Source of the DNA: HGM12669 sp048527645
GTDB taxonomy: Bacteria; Bacillota; Clostridia; Oscillospirales; CAG-272
Assembly (NCBI GenBank): GCA_048527645.1
Contig: DBGFNI010000140.1
Location: forward strand, 1-14,607
Reading direction: 5' to 3'
Length of the DNA stretch: 14,607 nt
Each line of letters starts with the position of its first letter. Position 1 is the first letter of the stretch. The position numbers were made by a program, and so were the translations under genes. A model generated the notes under the pieces. The model saw only the letters and a program-made list of their open reading frames with translations, made no database searches and was not told where the DNA came from. Shown here one piece after another: positions 1 to 6,907 of this stretch.

Positions 1-2
1 TT

Positions 3-200
3 CAGATTTTATCATTTCTTGCCGCGATCAGCATCAACGACCCCTCCTGCGGCAAGCCCGCCATCCGTCCGGCATGCAAAAACGACATCAACGGCGGCTA
101 TCACCCGCTTGTCGCTGTGGGATACCACGCAAAGCCGAAGAAAATGAACGTGAAGTTTGACGATATTGAGGCAGACCGTACGATCAACTATGCCAAATAA
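3..200 (+). CDS. C-terminal fragment of an unidentified protein (possibly nitroreductase-like)
   Basis: The frame is open from the left edge of the window to a TAA at 198-200 and gives about 65 residues, ending in DRTINYAK. The start lies outside the window. The segment HPLVAVGYHAKPKKMN, followed by an acidic stretch and a short end, loosely resembles the last part of nitroreductase-family proteins, where a hydrophobic strand runs into a Gly-Tyr turn and then a basic/acidic tail. No flavin-binding motif is present in what remains, so this is a weak guess. The gene converges on the deacetylase gene, with a hairpin terminator about 50 bases after its stop. I am fairly sure it is a real gene end and unsure of its function. 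Confidence 0.5.
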   Translation, partial: QILSFLAAISINDPSCGKPAIRPACKNDINGGYHPLVAVGYHAKPKKMNVKFDDIEADRTINYAK

Positions 201-240
201 TTTCATAACCTCCGTGCGCGGTTGCATGGCGGGGGTTGAA

Positions 241-293
241 TAAAAAAAGAGAGCCGGCAGCAGGAATGTTCTCCTGCTGCCGGCTGTTTGTCT
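241..293. terminator. Bidirectional hairpin terminator between convergent genes
   Basis: A perfect 14-bp inverted repeat (252-265 with 272-285, arms AGCCGGCAGCAGGA and TCCTGCTGCCGGCT) encloses a 6-nt loop. Read on the minus strand, the stem is followed by CTCTTTTTTTA, a good U-tract, so it terminates the deacetylase transcript. On the plus strand the tail GTTTGTCT is weaker but may still stop the gene ending at 200. Confidence 0.85.
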
Positions 294-332
294 GCCGCCG
301 CTCCTGCCGCCTGGGCATCACCGGGAAGGTGG

Positions 333-1862
333 CTATCGCTTGCTGCGCTTTTTTCGGATGCCGATCAGACAGATTGTATAAAGTAGCGCCGCCGCAAGGG
401 ATGCTGCGCAGGCGATCAGCTGCACCCGGCGGTTCTGTGCCTGTGCGCGCTGTTCTTCCTGCAATCGCGCCTGCTCCTGCGCCATTGCCGCTTGTGCCGC
501 CCGCAGTGCCTCCTGCGATTGCCGCTCCTGCAGCGCTTTTGCTTCGCGCTCCTGTTCCTCCTTCAGCCGTTGCGCCTCCTCCCGTGCTTTGCGCTCCTCC
601 TCCTGCTGTCCGTAGATGGTCAGATGCTCAAACATATCGTTTTTCCCGCTGTCCGCGCCGACTGTTGAGCGGTACAGACCGTACTTGCAGGGGCTGTAGG
701 TTGTGATCTGATCAGCGCGGGTAATCTCCCCCGCCGCACCATTGATCCAGTCGGTAAACCAGGTGTATTGCTGCGACACATGGCAGGGATAGCCCAGCTT
801 CTGCGTCACCTCAAACGCGGTCATACCCCCAAAGGCACTGAGGGGAACATCATAGTTCATCACTATCGGATTTTCCCCGTACAGATGCAGATAGGTTTTG
901 GGCACCTGCCAGACACCGTATTCTTCCGCAGACGGTGGATCATACTGTCCATCCGCGCTCAAATCCAGCGCCCGCGTCAGCAGATCGGCATAAACCATAT
1001 GCATGCCGTGCCCGTATTCTCCTGCCAAATCATGCCCGACCGCAACCAAGGGCCGAAACCTGCGAAGCTGTCTGACTACAAAAAGCTGCATCTGCTCCTG
1101 TGATACGCCGAGCGCCGCGTATTGGTCATAGCTTTGCTGCAAATCGTCGATCCGGAAGTCCGGAAAGGTTCCGAACACAGGATATGCGCGCACACCGACC
1201 GCCCAAAGGCCGTTAAGCATCTCATGCACGCGCAGATTCGTATCGTTGCGGTGATCGGTGAGATATACCACCTGCACCCGATAGCCGCACTGCCCGGCGT
1301 AATACGGCAGCAAGCCGGCAAAAAACAGCTGATCGTCATCCCCGTGCGCGGAGAACAGCACAAGATCTGCACCGCCGGAACTCGGCGGCTCCCAGCGCTG
1401 GACCTGCGCGGGCGGCGTGCCGGGGGAATATGCCGTCGCCTCGCAAAGAAACACCTCCGCACCATCAAAGGTGAGCGTCACCGCGCGCGGAGCGGCGCCG
1501 AACAGCGCCACCAGATCCAGATAGTCGTGCAAAAATCCGTTTTCCCCCACGCGCACGCTCTGCCCGCTTTCCGCGTCGGTGACGGTATAAGTGCCGTAAG
1601 CAGGCTCAAACACCAGCGAAATGCCGCCGATCCCCTCGGCGTATTCCAGGCGGACGGTGGCGCCGGGGGCGCCGGTCACGGCAGACAGGGCATCCCCGTC
1701 CCACAACCGCTCCGGCTGCGAAAAGCCGGCGGTCTCTATCTGTGCCGCAGCCGTGATCGGCTGCGCTTCTCCTTCCTGCGCGCCCGAATGGAGCGCCAGC
1801 AGACCGCCGAAGAGGATCATCAAGCACAGCAGCAAGCCGCCGCGAAAATATCGTTTGTTCAA
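333..1862 (-). CDS. Secreted, membrane-anchored PIG-L/LmbE-type deacetylase
   Basis: This is probably a zinc-dependent N-acetylglucosamine-type deacetylase (PIG-L family) acting outside the cell on a surface glycan; the substrate is unknown. With the TTG start at 1862 it has 509 residues. A signal or anchor helix lies at about 9-24, followed by a beta-rich, discoidin-like region at about 36-142 (inferred). The PIG-L domain carries FSAHGDDDQLFF near 170-181, equivalent to the family's AHPDDE metal motif, and GEYGHGMH at 281-288, the second histidine motif. A Glu/Arg/Gln/Ala-rich coiled coil follows at about 419-479, then a C-terminal membrane helix at about 480-501 with a basic end (RKKRSKR). 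The TTG is preferred over an in-frame ATG at 1910 because AAGGAGA sits 6 nt before it and the protein then begins MNKRYFRGG, a normal signal peptide. The usual final Glu of the motif is Asp here. The gene is transcribed alone, divergently from the zinc-ribbon gene. Confidence 0.85.
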   Translation of the reverse strand: MNKRYFRGGLLLCLMILFGGLLALHSGAQEGEAQPITAAAQIETAGFSQPERLWDGDALSAVTGAPGATVRLEYAEGIGGISLVFEPAYGTYTVTDAESGQSVRVGENGFLHDYLDLVALFGAAPRAVTLTFDGAEVFLCEATAYSPGTPPAQVQRWEPPSSGGADLVLFSAHGDDDQLFFAGLLPYYAGQCGYRVQVVYLTDHRNDTNLRVHEMLNGLWAVGVRAYPVFGTFPDFRIDDLQQSYDQYAALGVSQEQMQLFVVRQLRRFRPLVAVGHDLAGEYGHGMHMVYADLLTRALDLSADGQYDPPSAEEYGVWQVPKTYLHLYGENPIVMNYDVPLSAFGGMTAFEVTQKLGYPCHVSQQYTWFTDWINGAAGEITRADQITTYSPCKYGLYRSTVGADSGKNDMFEHLTIYGQQEEERKAREEAQRLKEEQEREAKALQERQSQEALRAAQAAMAQEQARLQEEQRAQAQNRRVQLIACAASLAAALLYTICLIGIRKKRSKR

Positions 1863-1926
1863 TGCAGTTCTCCTTCGTAGTTGATCTCCATCACAGCAAA
1901 CATCCCCCATCCGCTGACTGCCCGGA

Positions 1927-1942
1927 TGTGAAAATTGTCACA
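1927..1942. promoter_or_regulatory. Palindromic operator candidate, TGTGA-N6-TCACA
   Basis: The sequence TGTGAAAATTGTCACA has perfect 5-bp half-sites spaced by 6 nt, matching the consensus of CRP/FNR-family regulators; B. subtilis Fnr uses the same core. It also resembles Rex sites. It lies 15 bp upstream of the -35 of the zinc-ribbon promoter and in the leader region of the divergent deacetylase gene, so it could control either. An overlapping shorter palindrome, AATTGT-C-ACAATT, spans 1933-1945. Binding by any factor is inferred. Confidence 0.4.
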
Positions 1943-1957
1943 ATTCAAAAAAATTCT

Positions 1958-1986
1958 TTGACAAATGCCGTACCGTGTAGTATAAT
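1958..1986 (+). promoter_or_regulatory. Consensus sigma-A promoter of the zinc-ribbon gene
   Basis: TTGACA at 1958-1963 and TATAAT at 1981-1986 are both perfect consensus boxes, separated by exactly 17 bp. The predicted transcript starts near 1993 and has a leader of about 35 nt with GGAGG before the ATG at 2027. Confidence 0.9.
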
Positions 1987-2026
1987 GGCAATATAGGAAA
2001 AAGTGTTTGACAGGAGGCTTTTTTAC

Positions 2027-2503
2027 ATGGCTTTTTTTGATGAAATCGGAAAGAAGATAACGAAAACCGGTCAGGATGTCATGCAGAAGACAAAAGACAC
2101 CGCGGAAACACTGCGTCTGGGCGGACTGGTTTCCGATGAGGAAAAGAGAATCAACGCGTGGATGACGCAGCTCGGCAATGCATACTTTACCCTGCACGCC
2201 TCCGACCCCGAGCCACAGCTGGAGGCGCTGATTGCATCCATCCGGGAATCGCAGGAAAAAATCGCGGAATATAACGAACAGATCAAAAAACTCAAGGGCG
2301 TTGCCGTCTGTCCCCAGTGCGGGCGCGAGGTCGCGCACGGCGCAACCTTTTGCAGCAGCTGCGGCGCGTCGCTGCAGCAGAGCGCACAGGAACAACCTGC
2401 ATCGGAGCAGACGCAACAGCCGGCAGAGCCGATTTGCCCCAAGTGCGGCGCAAAGCTCCCGCCGGACGCCGCATTCTGCACCGTTTGCGGCAACAAGCTG
2501 TGA
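2027..2503 (+). CDS. Coiled-coil protein with two C-terminal zinc ribbons
   Basis: This is a 158-residue soluble protein of unknown role. The N-terminal two-thirds is helical and charged, with likely coiled-coil character at about 65-90. Two CxxC-x10-CxxC zinc ribbons follow, at C95/C98/C109/C112 and C137/C140/C151/C154, joined by a Gln/Glu/Pro-rich linker. Such treble-clef-like ribbons bind structural zinc and often mediate protein or nucleic acid contacts. The ATG at 2027 is chosen because CAGGAGG ends about 10 nt before it and the residues MAFFDEIGKK start the globular part; an in-frame ATG at 2003 lacks a binding site. The gene is monocistronic, with a consensus promoter and a terminator of its own, so it is probably well expressed. 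Confidence 0.85.
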   Translation: MAFFDEIGKKITKTGQDVMQKTKDTAETLRLGGLVSDEEKRINAWMTQLGNAYFTLHASDPEPQLEALIASIRESQEKIAEYNEQIKKLKGVAVCPQCGREVAHGATFCSSCGASLQQSAQEQPASEQTQQPAEPICPKCGAKLPPDAAFCTVCGNKL

Positions 2504-2527
2504 TCGAACGGTTTTTCACATGCATTC

Positions 2528-2573
2528 CATGCCGGATACCGGGTGCAAGCCTGGTGATCCGGCATGCTTTTTA
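2528..2573 (+). terminator. Rho-independent terminator of the zinc-ribbon gene
   Basis: The arms CATGCCGGAT (2528-2537) and ATCCGGCATG (2557-2566) pair perfectly. The stem continues inward past a one-base bulge as ACCGGG with CCTGGT, closing a 6-nt loop. CTTTTTA follows directly, starting 24 nt after the stop codon. Confidence 0.9.
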
Positions 2574-2662
2574 TGCCCGGCAACGCGGCGCGTTCCGCAT
2601 GTTTTGTGTTCACCGGGCGCATGCATGCCCAATCAACGGCACTTTCGGTTCATAAAAGAAAA

Positions 2663-2700
2663 TTCCCCGCAAAGCGCGCTTTGCGGGGAAACTTTTGTTT
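2663..2700. terminator. Perfect 28-bp palindromic terminator, bidirectional
   Basis: Bases 2663-2690 form a perfect palindrome with arms TTCCCCGCAAAGCG and CGCTTTGCGGGGAA. On the minus strand it is followed by TTTTCTTTTATG, so it should end the polyphosphate polymerase/DUF4956 transcript. On the plus strand ACTTTTGTTT follows, giving a second stop after the zinc-ribbon gene. Confidence 0.85.
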
Positions 2701-2754
2701 GGAACATCGTTCCGCAGAGCAAGACGCCGCGGCATTCTCCCCGCGCGCAGCGCG

Positions 2755-3450
2755 TTACATGTATTCCGCGTTGGTGGCACTGCGGCCGCAGACAATGGTC
2801 AGATTGCCGTTTCGGGTGCGCAACGCATCCAAAAATTCCTTTTCCTTTTTGGTATCCTTTAGGCGCACATCGTATGTAATGTCAAACATACTGCCGAGAT
2901 TCGTGGTGCGCACGCGCACCTGCGTGGCAGAAAGCGTATACTCTTGAAAAATATCCTCAAATACCGTGGAATAGTCGATATTCTCCGGCAGCATGATACG
3001 CAGCTCACGGTAGTTGGAGCCGCTGTGCTCCCCGAAGCGCGTCAGCGCCAGAATCAGGAACACCGCGCACAGCAGCAGCGTGAACAGCAGACCCACAAAA
3101 GCGTAACCCATGCCGCAGGCAATGCCTGCCGCCGTACCCAAAAAGATCAGCATGATGTCCTTTGCCGAGCCCTTGGCAGAGCGGAAGCGGATCAGCCCGA
3201 AGGTTCCCGCGACGGCAACGCCCGCGCCGAGATTGCCGCTGACCATCAGAATCATCATGGCCACAATCGACGGCAGCAGCACCAGCGCCATTGCAAAATT
3301 TTTGGTGCCGCCTCCCTGCCGCAGATAGCAAAACGCCAAAATCAGTCCCGTTAAAAGGGCAATGGCAAAACTGATCAGCAGTCCCGCTGTGTCAAATCCG
3401 CCGGTCGAGGTGGAACTGCGGATTAAATTGGAAAACAAAAACTCAAACAT
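2755..3450 (-). CDS. DUF4956 integral membrane protein, partner of the polyphosphate polymerase
   Basis: A 231-residue membrane protein with about four to five hydrophobic segments between residues 22 and 137, then a soluble C-terminal domain (about 147-231) that should face the cytoplasm. The segment AGTFGLIRFRSAKGSAKD (81-98), between membrane helices, is the conserved Gly/Arg-rich loop I associate with DUF4956 proteins. The family is commonly encoded next to VTC-type polyphosphate polymerases, as here: the polymerase gene ends 46 bp upstream on the same strand. The start codon ATG at 3450 is preceded by AAAGGA with 9-nt spacing. I infer that it anchors the polymerase or gives polyphosphate a path across the membrane; that role is unproven. 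Confidence 0.85.
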   Translation of the reverse strand: MFEFLFSNLIRSSTSTGGFDTAGLLISFAIALLTGLILAFCYLRQGGGTKNFAMALVLLPSIVAMMILMVSGNLGAGVAVAGTFGLIRFRSAKGSAKDIMLIFLGTAAGIACGMGYAFVGLLFTLLLCAVFLILALTRFGEHSGSNYRELRIMLPENIDYSTVFEDIFQEYTLSATQVRVRTTNLGSMFDITYDVRLKDTKKEKEFLDALRTRNGNLTIVCGRSATNAEYM

Positions 3451-3496
3451 TCTCTACTATATCCTTTCCATACCATTTATACGTTTCCGCCAACAA

Positions 3497-4231
3497 TCAA
3501 TAATCGTGCATAAACAGATTCAACACGCTGTGCTCTTCTTTATAGATGTTACCGTATTTGGAAAATGAGTGCGGAAAAATCTCCATTTCGCTCATCAGCC
3601 GTGCCATCCAAAGCGGCACCGCGCCGCCCGCCTTGACCTCCATCAGATGATCGCAGCACATGTGCAGCGGCGTTGTGCCCTCCAAACCGTAGCCCAGGGA
3701 CAGATGATCCCGCCGATAGCAGATGTCGTGGTCAAAGGTCACGCGAAAGGCGGGATCCTCAATGCCGTACCATGCCGTGCGCTTGTACGCGATCAGAAGC
3801 ATGGGAACGATATGATAAAATGACATGAAATAATCAATTTCACGCAGGATCTGCTCATTGGGACCTGTCGGACGGATGCCGCGCAGTAAATAGTCCTCCT
3901 GCTCCTTGAGCGTCATGCTGACGCGACGTTTGTATACGACGCCTTCATATTTCTTTTTGATTTCAACAAAGACCGTGTCGTCTTCCCCCGGCACACCGTA
4001 GCTGCGCACGCGCAGCTTTTCCTTGTACTCCGCCGGCTTTGGACGGTCGATAGAACGGGAAATCAGCAGGCTGTCCGGCGTGTCATAATAGATATTGCAG
4101 ATCTGTGCCTCACCATACTGATCGATTTTCATATGCTCCGACAGGCGGCGGCACAGCGGCTCGTATTTTTCTGCGGCAACCGGATACTTCTTTTCAATTC
4201 GCTTGAAAATATAATGAAACTCTTGTGCCAA
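3497..4231 (-). CDS. VTC-domain polyphosphate polymerase
   Basis: This probably makes polyphosphate chains from nucleoside triphosphate within a basic tunnel, as the catalytic domain of yeast Vtc4 does. The 244-residue protein consists of this domain only, with no SPX domain. Visible family motifs are FKRIEKKY (9-16), KLRVRSYG (72-79), VEIKKKY followed by YKRR (89-103), AYKR (148-151), RVTFDHD (163-169), MEVK (197-200) and SKYG (224-227). They supply the alternating basic residues and the acidic metal ligand expected. The TTG start at 4231 is chosen because AAAGGAGA lies 6 nt before it; the ATG at 4237 is only one base from the same binding site. The DUF4956 gene follows 46 bp downstream and is almost certainly co-transcribed. 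No polyphosphate kinase or exopolyphosphatase is nearby. Confidence 0.85.
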   Translation of the reverse strand: MAQEFHYIFKRIEKKYPVAAEKYEPLCRRLSEHMKIDQYGEAQICNIYYDTPDSLLISRSIDRPKPAEYKEKLRVRSYGVPGEDDTVFVEIKKKYEGVVYKRRVSMTLKEQEDYLLRGIRPTGPNEQILREIDYFMSFYHIVPMLLIAYKRTAWYGIEDPAFRVTFDHDICYRRDHLSLGYGLEGTTPLHMCCDHLMEVKAGGAVPLWMARLMSEMEIFPHSFSKYGNIYKEEHSVLNLFMHDY

Positions 4232-4265
4232 GCACATTCTCCTTTCCGCACGATTTCTGCGGTGC

Positions 4266-4284
4266 GCGGCAGTTTGCCTGCCGC
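4266..4284 (-). other. Leader hairpin upstream of the polyphosphate polymerase
   Basis: GCGGCAG and CTGCCGC pair as a 7-bp stem around a 5-nt loop, close to the predicted transcription start of the polymerase gene. No T-run follows on either strand, so it does not look like a terminator. It could stabilise the mRNA 5' end. Confidence 0.4.
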
Positions 4285-4289
4285 CGACA

Positions 4290-4317
4290 TCTATACCGTA
4301 GCATACCAATGTGACAA
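4290..4317 (-). promoter_or_regulatory. Possible promoter of the polyphosphate polymerase operon
   Basis: On the minus strand TTGTCA (4312-4317) is followed after 16 bp by TATAGA (4290-4295). The boxes match consensus at five and four of six positions. They lie between the stop of the EIIC gene and the polymerase start, and no terminator was seen there, so the pair could be transcribed both from here and by read-through. Confidence 0.45.
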
Positions 4318-4337
4318 CAGTATGACGGCGGAAAAAC

Positions 4338-5459
4338 TCATAAGTCGAGTTTCAGATCATTCTCCCGGATCCATCCGAGCTTGCGCATCACTGCGGCAAA
4401 GCACCAGGACAAAACCGCGGGCAGCACAATGCAGACCAGTAAAAGACCGATCCAGTCCATCACACCCGGCGTCACCGCCGCAGCACCCTGCGCCGCAGCC
4501 GCTTCCGAAGGCTCCAGCCAGCCGGTGATCACGCCGATCGGACCTACCAGCCCGCAGGTGCCCATACCGGAAGAAACGGGCGCACCGTTCATCTGCAAGC
4601 GGAACACACAAGTGGCAACAGGGCCCGTGATTGCAGAAGCAAGGATGCTTGGCAGCCAGCAAAGCGGATGCTTGACCAAATTCGGCATCTGCAACATGGA
4701 GGTGCCCAGTCCCTGTGAGACCAACCCGCCCCACTTGTTTTCGTGAAAGGAAATCACCGCAAATCCGACCATGTGACAGCAGCATCCTGCCAAAGCAGCG
4801 CCGCCGGCAAGCCCGGTCAGCGAGAGCGCCGCACAGATCGCGGCGGAGGAAATCGGCAGCGTCAGCGCAATGCCCACCACAACGGCAATAATCACGCCCA
4901 TAATCAGCGGCTGACACTCTGTCGCCCACATGATCAGATTTCCGATCCAGCTTGCAACCTTACCGATATACGGCGCGCACAGAATACTCAGAAAAGCGCC
5001 GACCAGAATGGTGACAAGCGGCGTTACCAATATATCAATCTTCGTCTCTTTGGAAACCGCCTTGCCGATCTCCGTTGCAACAATGGCAATCACCAGCACC
5101 GCAAGAGGGCCGCCGGCGCCGCCCAGCGCATTTGCCGCATAGCCGACCGCCAGCATGGAATACAGCACCAGAGGCGGCGCCTTGAGCGCGTATGCAATAG
5201 CCGCTGCCATGGCAGGGCCTGCAACGCCGGATGCATAAGCACCGATCTGCACCAACTGCTCAGACAGATACGGAATGTGCGTGTATTTCCCGACGGTTGA
5301 AATGATCGTGCCGATCAGCAGTGAGGCAAAAAGCCCCATTGCCATGGCGCCCATAGCGTCAATAAAATACGCCTTTGCGCTGATCGTAATATTCTTTCGC
5401 GCCAAGAAGGCCGAAAAACCGCCTTTCTTCTGATTCGGTTTCTGCGTTTCTGTTTTCAT
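4338..5459 (-). CDS. Orphan PTS-type EIIC membrane permease
   Basis: A 373-residue, strongly hydrophobic protein with about eight to ten membrane segments. It matches my recollection of the small PTS_EIIC_2 family (PF13303): a Lys-rich cytoplasmic start, Gly/Ala-rich helices, and the central segment VISFHENKWGGL followed by SQGLGTSMLQ. Typical EIIC proteins move a sugar while EIIA and EIIB phosphorylate it, but neither partner is encoded in this window, so the energy source and substrate are unknown. AGGGGAAG lies about 6 nt before the ATG at 5459. The gene lies 49 bp downstream of the capA-like gene on the same strand with no clear terminator between, so the two may be co-transcribed. A role as a regulator or a different transporter is possible. 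Confidence 0.75.
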   Translation of the reverse strand: MKTETQKPNQKKGGFSAFLARKNITISAKAYFIDAMGAMAMGLFASLLIGTIISTVGKYTHIPYLSEQLVQIGAYASGVAGPAMAAAIAYALKAPPLVLYSMLAVGYAANALGGAGGPLAVLVIAIVATEIGKAVSKETKIDILVTPLVTILVGAFLSILCAPYIGKVASWIGNLIMWATECQPLIMGVIIAVVVGIALTLPISSAAICAALSLTGLAGGAALAGCCCHMVGFAVISFHENKWGGLVSQGLGTSMLQMPNLVKHPLCWLPSILASAITGPVATCVFRLQMNGAPVSSGMGTCGLVGPIGVITGWLEPSEAAAAQGAAAVTPGVMDWIGLLLVCIVLPAVLSWCFAAVMRKLGWIRENDLKLDL

Positions 5460-5470
5460 TGTCTTCCCCT

Positions 5471-5490
5471 TTATTTACGCTTATTTACGC
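5471..5490. repeat. Tandem 10-bp duplication
   Basis: TTATTTACGC occurs twice in direct succession in the gap between the capA-like gene and the EIIC gene, just upstream of the EIIC ribosome binding site. It is probably a small slippage duplication with no evident function. Confidence 0.6.
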
Positions 5491-5508
5491 TCGGCAGCGT
5501 GCTGTCGG

Positions 5509-6801
5509 TTATTCCAGATTCAAAAATGCTTCGTCAATGACCTGCGTCGCCTGCCGCTTGAGGCTGTCGAGCGTCACGGAGACACCGTGCCGCTGCGCCA
5601 TCTGCTCGGTATAGTTTTTCATCAGGTGCACACCGAAGGAATGGCGGTTGTCCGCGTTGGCGGAATACTGCCCCTCATAATGGATTACTGTCGGCGTCAG
5701 CTGCGCATTTTCAATGGAGACGCCGCTCTGTGTCTTGACGATATCAAAGGTGAACAATCCACCCACCAGATTTCCTACATTCAGCATCCCGCCGAAAAAG
5801 TTGCCCAGCGAATAGGTGACCAGCGTTTTGTGCCCGTCCTCGCCATCCAGCCAGGTGATCGGCATCAGCGTGTGCGAGTGCATGCCCAAAACGACATCCA
5901 CATTTTTTGAGGCAAGATAGTTCGCCCATCGGGTCATTTCCGCATTGGGCTGCGTGATGTTCTCCGCGCCCCAGTGCATGGAAACAACAACCACATCTCC
6001 CACATTTTTTGCCAGCGCCACCTGCCGGTCGATGCACTCCTCTGTCGGATAAGGAATGACACATCCGTTGGAGAGCACACTGTTCGCATTTGCGTTTGTG
6101 AACGTGGTATAGGAAAGAAACGCAATTTTGATTCCGTTCTTTTCCACCACGCGAATATTGTCAAAGTCCTCTTCCGTATAGCCGCCGATCGCCGTGACAC
6201 CGTCCAGCGCGGAAAACAGCTGTGTCGTCTCGGCAACGCCCTTCGCGCCCTGATCGGTCATATGGTTGTTGGCGAGATTGATCACGTTAAAGCCAACCTG
6301 CCGCAGATCGTCAGCAATGGCAGTCGGCGCGTTGAATGACGGATAGCCGCTGATGGAAAAGCTCTTCGCCACCGGCCCCTCCTGGTTGACATATGCCACA
6401 TCCGCCGCGGCAATCTGCTCTGCCACGCCTTCATACATCGAGGTGAAAACATATTCTCCCTCACCGCGCTCCTTTGCGTCGGCATAGATATCATCGTGAA
6501 TCAGATTGTCGCCGACCGCCAGAAAATGAACGGTCTGTTTGTCCGTCTGCGGCGCATTGGAACCGGTATCTGCACGCTGCTCGGCAGGCTTTTTTTCGCT
6601 TTGGCTCGTGCTCCCTTCAGGCTCTCCCCCGGCAGAAAAACCGTCCCCCGGGCTTTGGCGCAGATCCAAAGCAAGCGCCGCGCCGAGAATACATAAAATG
6701 ATTGCAAGCACAATCATCACCGCTGAAAGCCTTTTCCGAATTTGCCGTCTTTTCATCTCGCGCGCACGGTACTGCGCGGCGGTACGATCGCCGTTGTTCA
6801 T
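5509..6801 (-). CDS. CapA-family membrane-anchored protein (metallophosphatase-like fold)
   Basis: A 430-residue protein with a short cytoplasmic basic start (MKRRQIRKR at 16-24), a membrane anchor at about 26-46, a disordered Ser/Gly/Glu linker to about 90, and an extracellular CapA domain. Domain motifs are GDNLIHDD (97-104), NQEGPV (139-144), NLANNH (175-180), MHWGAE (275-280), GMHSH (306-310) and SLGNFFGG (331-338); these His/Asn/Asp residues form the metal site in the calcineurin-like fold. The family is named for poly-gamma-glutamate capsule synthesis, but many members stand alone and have unknown substrates; no capB or capC is seen here. The second motif is usually NLE, not NQE. GGAGG sits 7 nt before the ATG at 6801, and a strong promoter lies upstream. 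It is the first gene of the minus-strand run. Confidence 0.9.
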   Translation of the reverse strand: MNNGDRTAAQYRAREMKRRQIRKRLSAVMIVLAIILCILGAALALDLRQSPGDGFSAGGEPEGSTSQSEKKPAEQRADTGSNAPQTDKQTVHFLAVGDNLIHDDIYADAKERGEGEYVFTSMYEGVAEQIAAADVAYVNQEGPVAKSFSISGYPSFNAPTAIADDLRQVGFNVINLANNHMTDQGAKGVAETTQLFSALDGVTAIGGYTEEDFDNIRVVEKNGIKIAFLSYTTFTNANANSVLSNGCVIPYPTEECIDRQVALAKNVGDVVVVSMHWGAENITQPNAEMTRWANYLASKNVDVVLGMHSHTLMPITWLDGEDGHKTLVTYSLGNFFGGMLNVGNLVGGLFTFDIVKTQSGVSIENAQLTPTVIHYEGQYSANADNRHSFGVHLMKNYTEQMAQRHGVSVTLDSLKRQATQVIDEAFLNLE

Positions 6802-6878
6802 TCCTTATCCTCCGTCTGATATACGGTAACAGTCCGGAATTCAGCACAAATGCCGAATCACTCGTCATATTTCTTGTT

Positions 6879-6907
6879 ATTATACCATATCGCCGTTTTT
6901 TTTTCAA
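6879..6907 (-). promoter_or_regulatory. Strong extended -10 promoter of the capA-like gene
   Basis: On the minus strand TTGAAA (6902-6907) and TATAAT (6879-6884) are separated by 17 bp, and TGG precedes the -10 box (extended -10). A run of nine A residues covers the -35 box and the adjacent spacer. Transcription should start near 6872. Confidence 0.85.

Noticed and set aside
1122..1880. A 252-codon plus-strand ORF opposite the deacetylase gene
   Set aside because: It lies fully antisense to a gene with clear family motifs, has no ribosome binding site, and its translation is low-complexity and rich in Arg/His/Gln, as expected for a GC-rich shadow frame.
2663..2690. The 28-bp perfect palindrome as a phage attachment or operator site
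   Set aside because: Its position just after the stop of a minus-strand gene and the T-rich tail on both sides fit a bidirectional terminator better, and no integrase is nearby.
4743..5300. A 185-codon plus-strand ORF opposite the EIIC gene
   Set aside because: The product is Arg/Gln/Asn-rich with no hydrophobic core, and the opposite strand encodes a clear membrane protein.
5488..5506. A terminator between the capA-like and EIIC genes
   Set aside because: A 7-bp inverted repeat with a 2-nt loop (CGGCAGC/GCTGTCG) exists, but it has no T-run after it on the minus strand and the loop is too small.
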